A stretch of 64,000 bases of DNA from Trichobilharzia szidati (GCA_944472155.2 OX235274.1:37260052-37324051), one strand, 5' to 3'. Positions 31,667 through 42,935 are shown, counted from the first letter of the stretch. Program-made: numbers and translations. Notes: a model not told the origin generated them from the sequence alone.

Positions 31667-32385
31667 CGGTTTATCTTAACTTCAAAAGTTTCCGCCCTAT
31701 AAGTTACAAAACAGGATTGGTGAGAACATTATTTGATCGTGTAAGGAAGCTGTGTTCAGAAGAAAAGAGAGAGGAAGAGCTATCCATTGTGAAGAAATGC
31801 CTGCGCGACAACCGTTACTCACAAAAGTTCATCGACAAGTATGGGAGACATCATGTTGAAAAAGTGAAAATCAGCACAGTAGAGAAAAAGCCTATCTTTC
31901 TGCAGCTTGCATTCAAAGGTGATGATACTGCCAGTAGAATAAGATGCAGACTGAACGCTGCCCTGAAAAGAACATATCCAGCCGCCAAGCTTGTATGTGT
32001 TAATCAAACAACTAGTTGTTTTAGACAATCAAAAGTGGACAAATATGCACCTCATGTTACCTCCAACAGTGCCTACCAATTTACATGTACGTGCCAAAGC
32101 ACATACATCGGAAGAACAGAGAGAAGGGTTATTGTCCACATTTCTGAACAGATACCAAAAAGAAACTGAGACTGAAAGGTCCACAAGTATTAAACAGTGC
32201 AATTGCGCGTCATCTATTAGACACTGGTCATAATGTAGACAACTTGAAGTCATTCAAAATAATCAACAGGCAAAAGAAACCTAACTTGCTACGCTTTGCT
32301 GAAGCAATTACTATCAGACGACTTAAACCAAATCTATGTACGCAGAAAGAGACAGTGGTGAATCTTGCACTGCCCTGGTGACAAC
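31667..32385 (+). mobile_element. PLE C-terminal part (linker plus GIY-YIG), well preserved
   Basis: The open frame 31717-32169 gives VRTLFDRVRKLCSEEKREEE, LRDNRYSQKFIDKYGRHHVE, KPIFLQLAFKGDDTASRIRC, LNAALKRTYPAAKLVCVNQT and YQFTCTCQSTYIGRTERR (zinc-like C.C and the YIG motif). After one frameshift (near 32165) the module continues as LNSAIARHLLDTGHNVDNLK, SFKIINRQKKPNLLRFAEAI and RRLKPNLCTQKETVVNLALP, stop near 32379. A single indel separates it from a complete nuclease module. RT is truncated away. Confidence 0.9.
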
Positions 32386-32740
32386 AAAAAAAATATACAA
32401 CAGCTTGTTTTTGTTTCCAAGCCTAATTGCCTAATTATTCTATAAATATTTATAAACTGTCAAATATTGATCACAGTTCATTTGAATTATTCTATAAATA
32501 GTCAGTATTTGTAACTCTTAATTAGTTAAACCATTCCGGACTAATGTTACTTTTACTTCCTACCAACCAATTACTCCTTGTGATCGTGGAAAATTATGTT
32601 CAAATCTTCAGTGTAATGTAATTCATATTTTTTATCGATCAGGTTGTAACCAGTTGAGAAGAATCCTCGAAATAATAATAAAAGATGAGCTCATATTATC
32701 CTGGTACAATTGTTGTTCTTGCTTTGTTCAAGTTTATTAA
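32386..32740 (+). mobile_element. PLE 3' region with hammerhead
   Basis: Non-coding PLE tail related to 14276-14975 and 43610-43920; it ends near 'cttgctttgttcaagtttat'. Confidence 0.7.
32650..32704 (+). ncRNA. Hammerhead-like motif, decayed core
   Basis: The stem I pair CCAG (32650-32653) and CTGG (32701-32704) covaries with GCAG/CTGC in the other three PLE copies. GAAA (32669-32672) is kept. The 5' core reads TTGAGAAG instead of CTGATGAG. An ATC triplet precedes CTGG. Probably inactive. Confidence 0.5.
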
Positions 32741-34329
32741 TGGGAAGAATTGCATGAAATTATCAGAGTATATGAACACTAGGTAATTGGAAGCTGTTTT
32801 CTTACGATTGTCAGTGTGTTTATTTGAGGGTGTGTTGCACAGTATTAACTTGGGCGTCTGACCAAAACATACATATACATCTGTATTCCCAAAAGACTAC
32901 ATCCAGACTATATATATATATTTTTTCAAATCTCAGTGAAATTACAGTGGTATATTTTATTGCTCAACTGCTCAACTACTCCACCCTTTATGTATCTATC
33001 TACCCTATCTGTCTTGCTCATTTATCATGCACACAGTCATCGTCATTAGATAGAAGAATTCTGCAGAAGAAGAAAAGGAAGAAGACAAATCTGCTGATTC
33101 TCCTCCTTGTTTATATCACCACCACCCCCGTCACCAACATACACACACACTCATCTAGTAGTACTAAAACAAACGCTGAACACTATAAAACCCAAAACAA
33201 AACAGTAATGCTAGCAAATAGAAGTATTTCTTTTCATTCAATTAGCTTCTCATAATGATGTCTCTTGTGTCTGTGTTCATTTTCCCCACCCACCCTCTCG
33301 CTCTCTCTCCCTCCTTCTCTTTCTCTGGCTATCATTTCTCTCATTCGTCACATCTCCTGCCTTCTTTTCGTAGAAATAAATGTTCCTCTACTCTATGTCT
33401 ACCAGTTATGTATATATACATCTAGATAACTAAACCAAAGCGAATTAAATATTTATGCGTTGAGCATGTGGTGATGAGTTGTTGATGTTCTATACACGTG
33501 TATACACATCTATTTAGCTTGCTAAAGGCATGTATGTTTGTATGTATGCAGGAGTGCATGGTAATATTGGTAAAACCAGAGAAACCGATACTAGTAAGAT
33601 GATATTAGGAGGACTGACTATATTATATTGTATAGTATAGAAGACACTAAAGGTATGTTACAAGTAAATTTGTATTCCTTTCCAAAATAGATTTTAGAGA
33701 AGAATCCGATGTCTCCTGTATGTTACACTCCCATTGGAATTTAGTCAGCGTAGGTTGTTCATGTTGTTGTTGCTGCTGTTGCTGTTATATGTAGAATACC
33801 ATAAAATACGTGAAACAAACCAAAAAAAGCTTGGTAGGAAGCAGTTATACTTAGCTAGGAGGTAAGAAACAGACAAACAAGAGAATGATTCCATGAGTTT
33901 CCCTTCTCTTCTTTTCTGTTGTTGTTATTGTTGTTGTTGTAACTGACGTTTTTCAATGTAAAAAGAAACTAGTCCTTTTCTTCATTTAAGCTTCTGTTAA
34001 TTTCCCCCTGTTCTTGACTGATTTTGCTCGTGTTTATAGGCAAGCAAAGGGGAGGGGAACGAACTTAAAGGTGTTATGATTTTTGTTTGATCATTTACCT
34101 GTATGTGTACACGTGCATTAGTGTGTTTAGATGACAACTGGCTAATCAACTCTGTCGTGAAACAGTCATAAAATGAGAAATGTATACTTAACAAAACAAT
34201 CAGGAGTCTGATGACAGAAATATTTACGGTAGACCATATACGTCTGATTTCTTGAGGCGGTGTTTTAATTATCTCATCATTCTATCGTATAAGTAGTAGT
34301 TGTTGTTATTGTGTGGATTAAATTTGTAA
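32741..34329. other. Repeat-poor island, possible regulatory or UTR DNA
   Basis: None of the repeat families of this window is recognisable here. It has pyrimidine-rich tracts (33285-33330), AC/CA runs, several GTT/GTTGTT runs (33765-33785, 33915-33942) and no convincing ORF; the 143-codon frame at 32824 is low complexity. It lies 5.4-7 kb beyond the POU4 stop codon. Function unknown. Confidence 0.4.
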
Positions 34330-34615
34330 ATGTTAGGGAACCACTGGAAAGCCTGGGAGTACTGGACAACCAGCTGTTTCGTCCCAGTTTTGGACTCTTC
34401 ATCAGTGTGCACCCGGTTGGTGCGTACTCATGATAAGACCCTCCAACCAATCAAATAAAAAAATCCCTACAAACACCAATACATGAAAGATGATCTGATG
34501 CTCACTAGTGACTGACCTGGGGTTCTGGTGGGAAATCGTGACCAGTAGGATACAGCAGGTTGGAGGTGAGGACAATTACTCATTGAAGAAGACATCGCGA
34601 ATCGGTTGCGCTATG
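34330..34615 (-). repeat. SINE-A copy (-), rearranged
   Basis: 'ggagtactggacaaccagct' and 'gttttggactcttcatcagt' are joined directly to 'ccctccaaccaatcaaataa', i.e. the head is deleted. The remaining 5' block is 'ccagtaggatacagcaggtt'. Confidence 0.65.
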
Positions 34616-34914
34616 ATATTTATTTGCTGTCACAATGTTCATGTGTTTGGATGTATTTAACCTGAGACAATTGTGCAAATAAAAATGTTTGTAGAGGAGT
34701 GTTCAGCTGATGTGTCCTTCTACTGAAATTTATGGATTCATTCAACACCGCTTTTTTGTTCACAATTGTTCTTTGTTTCTTAATTTTCTAGGGGAAAGAA
34801 ATGTTTCCAAGAATTAACTAGATCAATCAGCTTCTTATCCAACCTTAGATGAAGATAATTATGACTGAGTGACAGCATATAGATATCTCGTGTCTTAAAG
34901 GTTTCATTATTGAA

Positions 34915-35470
34915 CTAAGTTTCTGCAACTAATAGTGTTCTCTGAGCTGGTTGGTTTGGTTGCGAAGCTTTCGTCGTCCTTCTGCACAACATCCCCTTTC
35001 AGAGCAATATTTAGCATAAAGTGAAATAATTTAAATTTCTTCATGAGTGATATAATTGCGTCTCCCGGTATTGACCATTTTCTATTGACTTGGATTTTAA
35101 ACTTTCTGGTCACCTGATTTACTTTTTATTATTTGGTATATTTCGTCTATATTAACGTGTTTGTTAATTGCATTTTCGTTTGAGTACCAGGCTTCTAGGA
35201 ATTCCCTGGCACTTTTGGTGTTTCTTCTGTCTAAGATTTTGACATTATCCCAATCAGGTGACCAGAAAGTTTAAAATCCAGGTCAATAGAAAACGGTCAA
35301 TACATATGTAAAGATGGTTACCGGGAGACGCAATTATATCACTCATGAAGAAATTAAAGTCATTTCACTTTATGCTAAATATTGCGCTGAAGATGTTGTC
35401 CAGAAGGACGACGAAAGCTTCGCAACCAAATCAACCAGCTCAGAGAACACTATTATTTGCAAATCATCCA
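34915..35470 (-). mobile_element. Mini-PLE with inverted termini (family H derivative)
   Basis: Arms at about 34925-35066 and 35326-35455 are inverted copies ('ctgagctggttggtttggtt', 'atgagtgatataattgcgtc'). The roughly 260-bp middle matches part of the family H nuclease on the minus strand (complement of 'gagtaccaggcttctaggaa' and 'ttgacattatcccaatc', cf. 22945-23025). So it keeps termini plus a scrap of the nuclease. Confidence 0.8.
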
Positions 35471-35725
35471 CCTGAGCTACAAATCTTCCCTATTATTTCA
35501 AGAACTAAGTTTCTACTTTATAAGATAAAGAAAAAATTTCAAGATGACTGAATGTTCTGTAAAAATAATGAGGATTGAGCTATGAGAGTTGATCAGGATA
35601 GATTTTAGCATACACACACACACACAATCTAAACTTCTAATAGTCTCACAAATTACAGTGTTTAGAGAACAAATTCTAATCAAATTACATAATACAAAAT
35701 TGCTACATCTCATTTCTTCATCAGT

Positions 35726-35755
35726 CATATATATATATATATTTATATATATATA
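35726..35755. repeat. (TA)n microsatellite
   Basis: AT run with one TTT interruption. Confidence 0.9.
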
Positions 35756-36105
35756 GACTGAAAACGTCATTTGCACAGATGCTTCCGTGTTGAGCTACTT
35801 CTGCCCCACTTCGTATTGTGTTTCGTCGTCTTCCTTTCATATCTCCCATATTTCACCGCAATACTCGTTCGTATCCTCTCTTTGACGTCAAATCGATCTC
35901 TCTGCTACGTGACATTTTTGTCTCAATGAGCTTCTCTTTGTATACTACTGGTAAATCTTATCAGTAGTACACGTCACAATGCTGCTGATTAATACAAATG
36001 CAGCTGCTGTTAAATGCTGTTAGTCCCTATACTCATTTGAAGCTATCCCCAAGTGGAAAACATTTTAATTATTCGTTTATGGCCTGCCAGTCTTCATTAT
36101 TTTGG
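35756..36105. other. Spacer, nothing recognised
   Basis: Mixed composition with no coding signal or known repeat. Confidence 0.3.
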
Positions 36106-36107
36106 TT

Positions 36108-36428
36108 ACAGGATCTCAATATGAGCTGACATCGGTTAGAAGACCACTGAAAAACCAACTGAGAGTACTGGACAGCTGTTTCCTCCGTTCCAGTTTGAAA
36201 CTCTTCGTCAGTACACACCCACCTCCAGGGTTCGAACCCACGACCTTCTGGTAACAAGGCGAGCGAGCTCGTAGACCACTAAGCCACTGAAACACAATCC
36301 AATGGTCAGACCATGAATTCCAGCTTCTGCCAATTTATGACATAGCGTGACCACTAGCCAATGTCTTCGGCAAGTATTTGTCCTAACGCCCGACCTTCTG
36401 TACCCTACTGGTCACGACTTCCCATTAT
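36108..36428 (-). repeat. SINE-A copy (-)
   Basis: 'atgagctgacatcggttaga', B-box complement 'gggttcgaacccacgacctt' and 'cataaattggcag'-type 5' block on the minus strand. Confidence 0.75.
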
Positions 36429-36659
36429 TTTACTGACTTTAGTATGATATTACTGAAAGTTACAGAAGTTAATATCGAAATGAGGTTACATTTTTTTAAA
36501 GTGTTAAAATATTTTAACACTACTAACAGATACAACGAAAAAAACAGCAGTGAACAATTGCAATTGATTTCAGACGAATAACAAAGGTTGCTGATAATTT
36601 TCTTCAGTTTCTCAGTGTCGCTAATGGACAAATGATTCCAGTTAATTTTCAAGACTCTG

Positions 36660-36955
36660 TTTGTAGGGATTTAATTTGTTTCAGTTTTGATCACGGATTG
36701 ATATCAGTTAGAGAACTATTCAGAACAGGGGAATACTGGACAACTGTTTCGTCCTAGTTTGGGACTCTTCTGTGTTGCACACCCACCACGAAGGTTCGAA
36801 CCCAGGACCTTCCGATTAAAAGGCAAGCTGGCAGACCATTCAGCCACTGGAACGGAATCCAATCCTCATGAATTCCAACTCCTGCCACTTCGTGATATAT
36901 GTAGCGCAACCACCAGTCAGTGTAATAAGCGAGTAACTGACCTCTTACCTAACTT
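36660..36955 (-). repeat. SINE-A copy (-), left half of a doublet
   Basis: 'cacggattgatatcagttag', 'gtttgggactcttctgtgtt' and B-box complement 'ggttcgaacccaggaccttc'. Confidence 0.75.
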
Positions 36956-37145
36956 GGCTGAATGATCTACGAGCTTGCCTTGTAACCGAAAAGCCCTATG
37001 TTCGAACCCCGGCGTTGGTTGCGTACCGACGAAGAGTCTCAAACTAGGATGAAACAGCTGTTGGTTTTCCATTGGTTCTCTAACTGATGTCGACTCGTGA
37101 TTCAGCCTGTAACAAATCAAATTTTCACAGACCGAAACTTGATAA
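36956..37145 (+). repeat. SINE-A copy (+), right half of a doublet
   Basis: The head 'ggctgaatgatctacgagct', B box 'ctatgttcgaaccccggcg', body 'gaagagtctcaaactaggat' and tail 'taactgatgtcgactcgtga'. Confidence 0.75.
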
Positions 37146-37774
37146 ATAATTTTAATCTTTAGCTATCATCGAAAGTACTATCCCACTAAATTCTTCGAAA
37201 AAGACCTAGTCCCTTAACATAATGACAGTACGCTCATCAGTCAGATTCGCTATTTGGAAATTAATTTGCATTGAAGAATCTTTCTCTATCATCTAGCACG
37301 TATTGAACAGAATACCAGTATAATTCAAAGGTGATATAGCTAGTGAAATAATAACCAACAAGATGAGAAAATCGATTCAAAGAACGTAGGCTAGCCACCT
37401 GTAATTGTATCTGTCAATTCATCTACTCCTCTGGAATCACTTGTGTTAGCAATCGCTTTACAAACATAATTTTTCGTCCTCGAGAATAGCACACCTACCA
37501 ATATGACTAAATAAAATTGTTATTAAAATCATCAGTAGTTTTATATTAAATCACCTTGTCCAAACAGGCCAAACAGCATTAAAGAATCGTCCTCTTTCAT
37601 TTATAGGGTAATTTATCGAATAATTTATCGAAGGCATCTAGATACCGAACAATCCAAACAGAAGAGGCCACTGAAATTCGCTTAAATCAACTGGAGATCT
37701 GAGTGTAACCGAAGCGGATCCAGCCAATATTTCTATCCTGGTCTACTGTCGAACCTATAAATTCATACAGAATT

Positions 37775-38185
37775 TTCATCAGAGCTGACATTAGTTAGAT
37801 AACCATTGGAAAACCTGGGAGTACTGGAAAGCTGTTTCGTCCTAGTCTGGGACTCTTCATCAGTGCGCACCCGACGGGATTCGAACACACGACTTTCTGG
37901 TTTACAAGGTGAGCTCGTATACCATTAAGCAACTGGGACCCGATCCAATGTCCATTCCATGAATTCTAACTTCTGCCAATTCACGACATATCGCGACCCC
38001 TGGCCAATGTCTTCGGCAAGTATTTGTTCTCAAACCCGACCTGCTGCACCCTACTGGTCACGACTTCTCACTAGAACCCCAGGTAACTTCCTACCTGAAT
38101 AAGGCAAGTCGCTAGTGAGCATCTCATTGATATTCAAGTGTTGGTTTGTAGGGATTTGATTGGTTACAGCATTTTCATCATGAGC
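37775..38185 (-). repeat. SINE-A, long copy (-)
   Basis: 'cagagctgacattagttaga', 'gtctgggactcttcatcagt' and 'cgggattcgaacacacgact' are followed by a full 5' block ('gcaccctactggtcacgact') and the end 'tttgtagggatttgattggt'. Confidence 0.78.
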
Positions 38186-38214
38186 TGATATTATAAATTC
38201 ATAAATTCTGCCTT

Positions 38215-38640
38215 ACTACATTCACCAACAGCTGTCTTCGCTCAATACTACTCAAGATCAGATGACCAGGAAAGATCAGCTACAGGGATCTCTAGCAATT
38301 AGCGAACCAACCCAGTAGGAACTAATTGTTCAACAAGTATGCATGAAGAAAAGTAGGTGGATTGGCCATACTCTGAGAAAACAAACCATCATTGAGTGAG
38401 TGACATCACACACCAGGCTCTCTCTCTCTCTAATGAAACCTGAATGGGAAGCGGCGAGTTGGTCGTCAGTACGAGGGTGACATGGATGAGGTGATGTGAA
38501 GAGGAGATGAAAGCATGTGGTCAGACATGGAGCCAGGTGAAAGATTGGTGGAGAACGGAACGCAGTGGAGACGCGCGGCTGAAGCCCAATGTTCCTCTAG
38601 GAACGAAAGAAGACAATAATAATATAATAATAATAGTACC
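38215..38640 (+). mobile_element. 5'-truncated RTE-like element
   Basis: The RTE C-terminal block in broken frames: 'caacagctgtcttcgctcaa' (QQLSSLN), 'gaagcggcgagttggtcgtc' (KRRVGR) and 'ggaacgcagtggagacgcgc' (W.RA), ending 'ctaggaacgaaagaagacaa' with an AATAATAAT tail. Confidence 0.75.
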
Positions 38641-38950
38641 CTTGGTTCACCTGATGTTCAGTCAGTTTTGTGTTACATTAATGTAAATTATCTCTCTCTC
38701 TCTTACTGATGCCTTTGAGATGTGATCTGTCGATACTATTCATTCAGTGCAATCCAAAACAACGTTAATGCTGTTAAGAGCAATATTTATTTAATTAATA
38801 TGATCATACAAATGCAGAACCTGATGATGAAGTCATCGATTATACTATATTCTTTGTTCACTAATCAGTCTTTCAAATTAATTTACAGTTTACGCACTCC
38901 AAGGTGTAATGTGTCACTGAAATTATTCAAATCAGGGTATATGATCTGTT

Positions 38951-39695
38951 TGATAGCATAAATAATAATCAAGATGGCAAGTAGAATGGCGAATACTACT
39001 GGTTGATGTGAGTAGTATAGAACTGTTCATCTCAATTAATCAGCAGTGTGTAGTTTTATGCAGCAGTAGAGCTCATTTTTTCTATGCAGATTCCATTGAA
39101 AAGGCCTCAGTAGTTAATTTCTGTAATCTGTTCACTTCAGCATACAGTAATCAGTAAGAATACTGCTCAGGTAAGGAGTTTCATACTCCCCAAGCCTCCC
39201 GTAAGTCTGAATTTGGACACTGTGATCTTTAAGGAAAGTGCTGATTGTGTTACATACTGATCTTTCACAGATCATCTAAACACTAATTAAATCTGAATGT
39301 CACACTTGATGACAGAATCAATATTGAGATTATTCAAATTCCCGCAAAATCGACATCTTTGAATTTACACGAATTAAAACAAAAACAGCCAATGAAACTT
39401 GAAAATAAAACGTGATGTATACACACAGGAATCACATATTTTTTAAGTGGGAAAACAAACTAAATCATGGTCAGTTACAAAGAAAGAGATCAAAGATAAG
39501 TGATACACAGTTAATAATAACAATAGTGATACTGATAATATTATTGCAGCATAATTATCTTTAGAAAAGGGTACTGTAAGGGAATTTTTGTCATTTTAAA
39601 CTATAAGTATGGCATAGTGTTAGGCGGCAATAGTTACTGTCAAAAGTGCCATTTCCATTGTAATCATTATTTCCTTGTCAACCTAGTTACTTTAT
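38951..39695 (-). other. POU4 3' flank, probably 3' UTR
   Basis: About 740 bp downstream of the POU4 stop codon that is free of the window's repeat families and AT-rich. It is the most likely 3' untranslated region. On the minus strand the first clear AATAAA lies further on (complement of TTTATT near 38787), inside the PLE remnant, so the true polyadenylation site is unresolved. Confidence 0.45.
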
Positions 39696-42600
39696 CTACG
39701 TCCGAGTTGCAGAATGATGTAACATGCCCAGTGTAGAGAATTTCATACGTTTTTGTTTTTGACGTTGATTACAAAACCAGACTCTAACAACATTCTTTTT
39801 CAAATTAAGTTTCTCTGCAATCTGTGAAATTTTCTCCGATGATGGACGCGGTTGAATACTGAAAAATGCTTCAAGTGATCTTTTCTCTGAATCAGTTATC
39901 GATGTACGCTTACGTCGTCTTTCTTCTTCTAAATCATAAATACTCGGGTGATTTGAACGTGAACTAGCCTCAGCTTCAGCTTCTTCAAGCCATGCCTGGA
40001 GTACAGGTTTCAGTGCAATCATATTATTGTGAGATAGAGTCAGTGACTCAAAACGACATATAGTTGATTGAGACAATGAGCCGACACCAGATATCTTTAG
40101 ATTACCTAAGGCTTTACCAACATCAGCTTGTGTTACACCAAGTTTAATACGTCTTTGTTTAAACAATTCTGAGAAGGCTTCCAATTCTCTTGGATTATAA
40201 TCTAACTCGACTGGATGACGATAGATTGATGTATTTGAATGACTACAATTCAGTAGATTAGAATGAGTGAAATTCTGTGAAGAATATCCACCGGCTGATG
40301 CAGTTAAACGATTTTTAAAATTATTCGATGTTATTCCCCCGTTTGTGATTTGACACGGAGAAGCGTCAGTATTAGCAGTGAAACCATTTACCGGCGGTAA
40401 CAGATAATAATTTAAACCGGTTTTAAAGTCGTTCACGCTTCCTGTTGCCATAGTGACATCGTTTGAAAGATTCATACTATAATCATTGGCACAATTATTC
40501 ATCATCATGAACTGATGATGATGGTTATGATGATGATTATGATGTTGAGAAAGACTATTCAAGCCTAAACATTGTTCCGTTCTATCATATACATCATCTA
40601 GCCTGTTATGATCACTGGAAGAGGATGTTGACACAGGGTGACTACCACTCGTAGTGCTATTACTACTACTACTACCGCTATCTAAATTGAAAAAGTTTGT
40701 TGGATTTGTAAAACCTCCGCTGTGTGAGTTCAAATGATGGTGGCCAGATGATGATGACAGGTCATATAAATTCTCTTGTAAACAATTATTCTGTCCTCCA
40801 TCATAAGATGTTCGTGTGAAATTTGTTAAAAAATTATGCGATATACATGGGATCATTGAATCGAAACCAGCAATGTGACTTCTATTGCTACTACTACTAG
40901 TACCGGCTATATCAGTTAGATTTTGCTCAGGATAGTTCATTTCATTATTATTATTGCTACTGGTAAATACGGCACTATTTGTTGTGCTTAAATTACCACC
41001 AAAACGCAGTTTATTCATCAGGAAGTGATGATTAGTATTCCAACGATTTTTAATATAACTTATTTCATTTTCATAATTCATTAAATCTCCTCCTGGAGGA
41101 GGATTTGCTTTCCACAAGAATTCATTATTAACATCTGAGCATAACTTGTCCGTGTGTTGATGAGGATGATTTTGAGGAGCAGCAGGAGGAGCAGGAGGAG
41201 CAGGAGCAGGATGTAAGTAAGAAGCATGTTGAGAATTTCCACCACGTACTGACTCATCATTTAAATTCTCTGTTGATTGTGATGAATATGACAATGGGGG
41301 TGAATGTCTATCTGTAGAAGTGCTCAACTTCTCTTCGTAAACACCACAATCTTTGCTATTATTAGTAGTATTATCATTGTTTTTGAAAGGATTATTCATT
41401 GAAACATTAGTAAACATGCCATTTGAATTAGGCTCCAAATGTTCATTACTATGATCAGATTTAATTTTTGCGATAAAATTATTTTCCGACGTTAAATGCC
41501 ATTCTAATAAAGATGTAGTTGTTGTCCCTTCAGTATTCAATGTTCTCTGTGAATTTGTTTGCCCCGGTGAAGATAAAGACGAATCATTTACTGGGGATTT
41601 TGATGGCTGATTACTGAAATTCCCACTACTTGTCATTGTTATCGAATTCATACATGACTCATCAACTTTTGTATTTTGAAATGAGCCAAGATAACTTTTA
41701 TCCGTGATCCCAGTATTCTTAACACTCTGATTATCTCTAATATCTGTTGGATTGCATTCACTATTAAAGCTATAACACAATTTCTTTGCAGGTTCATTTA
41801 TTTCACTCATCAATTTTGAGCGTAATCGATTAGGATAAACAGTGTCGTTGGTATTTTGAATAGGTTCATGATCCCTATCATCAAAACCACTGCTATTATT
41901 ATTATTATCATTATTGTGAGTACTGGGTAGTGTTGGCTGTTTATCCTGCCTTTCTGTTATCTCATTCTTGTTGAATTCTGTAAAATAATTTGAATAATTT
42001 GTGAATTTACCAGTATTAAAGCTGAATTCAGTCGGATAATCGGATGAATGCGTTTTAGGCGTAGGTGAAGTTATTGTGCCTTTCCCATGCGATGAACTAT
42101 AGTCATATTTTGTAGCATTTGTGACATTGATGTTGTTGTTGGTAGTTATGTCATCGTTTTCATTGGTTTCGTCATTATTATTACCATTAATATTATCATC
42201 AATGCTACTGTCATTTTGCACATCATTAAACCTGGATAATTCCAAATTACTATTGACTATTGAATGTGTCAGCGGGTTGTTTTCATCACTTTGAGAATAA
42301 CCTACAAAATTTGAATTTAAACGGATACGTCCAAAATATTCATGGGATGATTCAAAAGTCATTCCCCCAAGGCATGTTTGTTGATTATGCTGCTGATTTT
42401 CCTGTTGATGACGGTGTTGATGATGAGGAGGATTGTACAACGACCGTTGATGATGTCCATGCGGGTGATGATGATGTTGATGATGATGGCGTGGATGATG
42501 AGAATGATTCGATGTATATGAATTCGAGTGAAATAATCGATCAAACCATTGATGACTAGCTATGGCTAGAATAGGATTTAGTTTACTTGAATCAACAATA

Positions 42601-42884
42601 TCATTGGAATATTTCATAAAATCATTTTTATGATGAATACTATGACCACTACTACTACTACTACTACAATGATTACTTTTATTATTATTATTCAAATCAG
42701 AATAATACAATTCAGTATTGAAGGAATTCAATGTATCTGAATTAAGAGAGTTTGAACTGTGCAGTTTACGATAGGCATTCATTGATTTCGCTGATTTTGT
42801 TGTATCATTCGGGCATAAAGTTAAATCATCTTCTGATAGACTTTCTGTTGGATTCATTTGAAAACATGGATATATTTCATTCAT
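39696..42884 (-). CDS. POU4: Class IV POU-homeodomain transcription factor (POU4/Brn-3 type)
   Basis: A 1062-residue nuclear DNA-binding regulator. The POU-specific domain is at about 897-970 (NPRELEAFSELFKQRRIKLG, VTQADVGKAL, SLSQSTICRFESLTLSHNNM, LKPVLQAWLEEAE). A short linker at 971-988 leads to the homeodomain at about 989-1048 (RRRKRTSITDSEKRSLEAFF, VVRVWFCNQRQKQKRMKF). The wording of both domains, the RFESLTLSHNNMIALKP stretch and the KMKFS-like end right after the homeodomain are class IV features (vertebrate Brn-3, fly Acj6, worm UNC-86). Members specify sensory and other neurons, so that is the likely role. The N-terminal 890 residues are low complexity: Asn/Ser runs, a His-rich stretch (HHPRHHHQHHHHPHGHHQR, about 120-160) and a PAPAPPAPPAAP patch. 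That makes it two to three times the usual length (about 340-420). No N-terminal POU-IV box (HSSSEAIRR-like) is present. The frame stays open upstream of the ATG to a strong acceptor at 42906/42907, so an upstream exon probably supplies it. Stop TAG at 39696-39698. Confidence 0.95.
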   Translation of the reverse strand: MNEIYPCFQMNPTESLSEDDLTLCPNDTTKSAKSMNAYRKLHSSNSLNSDTLNSFNTELYYSDLNNNNKSNHCSSSSSSGHSIHHKNDFMKYSNDIVDSSKLNPILAIASHQWFDRLFHSNSYTSNHSHHPRHHHQHHHHPHGHHQRSLYNPPHHQHRHQQENQQHNQQTCLGGMTFESSHEYFGRIRLNSNFVGYSQSDENNPLTHSIVNSNLELSRFNDVQNDSSIDDNINGNNNDETNENDDITTNNNINVTNATKYDYSSSHGKGTITSPTPKTHSSDYPTEFSFNTGKFTNYSNYFTEFNKNEITERQDKQPTLPSTHNNDNNNNSSGFDDRDHEPIQNTNDTVYPNRLRSKLMSEINEPAKKLCYSFNSECNPTDIRDNQSVKNTGITDKSYLGSFQNTKVDESCMNSITMTSSGNFSNQPSKSPVNDSSLSSPGQTNSQRTLNTEGTTTTSLLEWHLTSENNFIAKIKSDHSNEHLEPNSNGMFTNVSMNNPFKNNDNTTNNSKDCGVYEEKLSTSTDRHSPPLSYSSQSTENLNDESVRGGNSQHASYLHPAPAPPAPPAAPQNHPHQHTDKLCSDVNNEFLWKANPPPGGDLMNYENEISYIKNRWNTNHHFLMNKLRFGGNLSTTNSAVFTSSNNNNEMNYPEQNLTDIAGTSSSSNRSHIAGFDSMIPCISHNFLTNFTRTSYDGGQNNCLQENLYDLSSSSGHHHLNSHSGGFTNPTNFFNLDSGSSSSNSTTSGSHPVSTSSSSDHNRLDDVYDRTEQCLGLNSLSQHHNHHHNHHHQFMMMNNCANDYSMNLSNDVTMATGSVNDFKTGLNYYLLPPVNGFTANTDASPCQITNGGITSNNFKNRLTASAGGYSSQNFTHSNLLNCSHSNTSIYRHPVELDYNPRELEAFSELFKQRRIKLGVTQADVGKALGNLKISGVGSLSQSTICRFESLTLSHNNMIALKPVLQAWLEEAEAEASSRSNHPSIYDLEEERRRKRTSITDSEKRSLEAFFSIQPRPSSEKISQIAEKLNLKKNVVRVWFCNQRQKQKRMKFSTLGMLHHSATRT

Positions 42885-42906
42885 TTGAGTGGTAAAATAA
42901 CACGAT

Positions 42907-42935
42907 CTAAGTAAAAGAAGAAGGAAAAAAAAGGT
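42907..42935 (-). promoter_or_regulatory. Splice acceptor upstream of the POU4 exon
   Basis: On the minus strand a long pyrimidine tract (CCTTTTTTTTCCTTCTTCTT) runs into TTACTTAG, then exon sequence ATCGTG from 42906. The reading frame of POU4 has no stop between this site and the ATG at 42882-42884, so the exon may code from 42906. Confidence 0.7.

Larger units (their letters stand above)
37160..38950 (+). mobile_element. PLE 3' part interrupted by SINE-A and RTE
   Basis: It is collinear with 17640-19010: 'ttcaaaggtgatatagctag', the 'ctgtcaattcatctactcct' nuclease remnant (cf. FNCSCDSG), 'aaggcatctagataccgaac' and, after the inserts, 'tgcagaacctgatgatgaag'. The inserts are 37775-38185 (SINE) and 38215-38640 (RTE). 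No frame stays open. Confidence 0.72.

Noticed and set aside
32824..33255. 143-codon + strand ORF
   Set aside because: Low-complexity, Ser/Thr/Ile-rich reading of AT- and CA-rich DNA; no domain, no splice context.
42260..42559. 99-codon + strand frame inside POU4
   Set aside because: It is the antisense of the His-rich CAT/ATG repeats in POU4; Asp/Val/Asp runs are the expected by-product.
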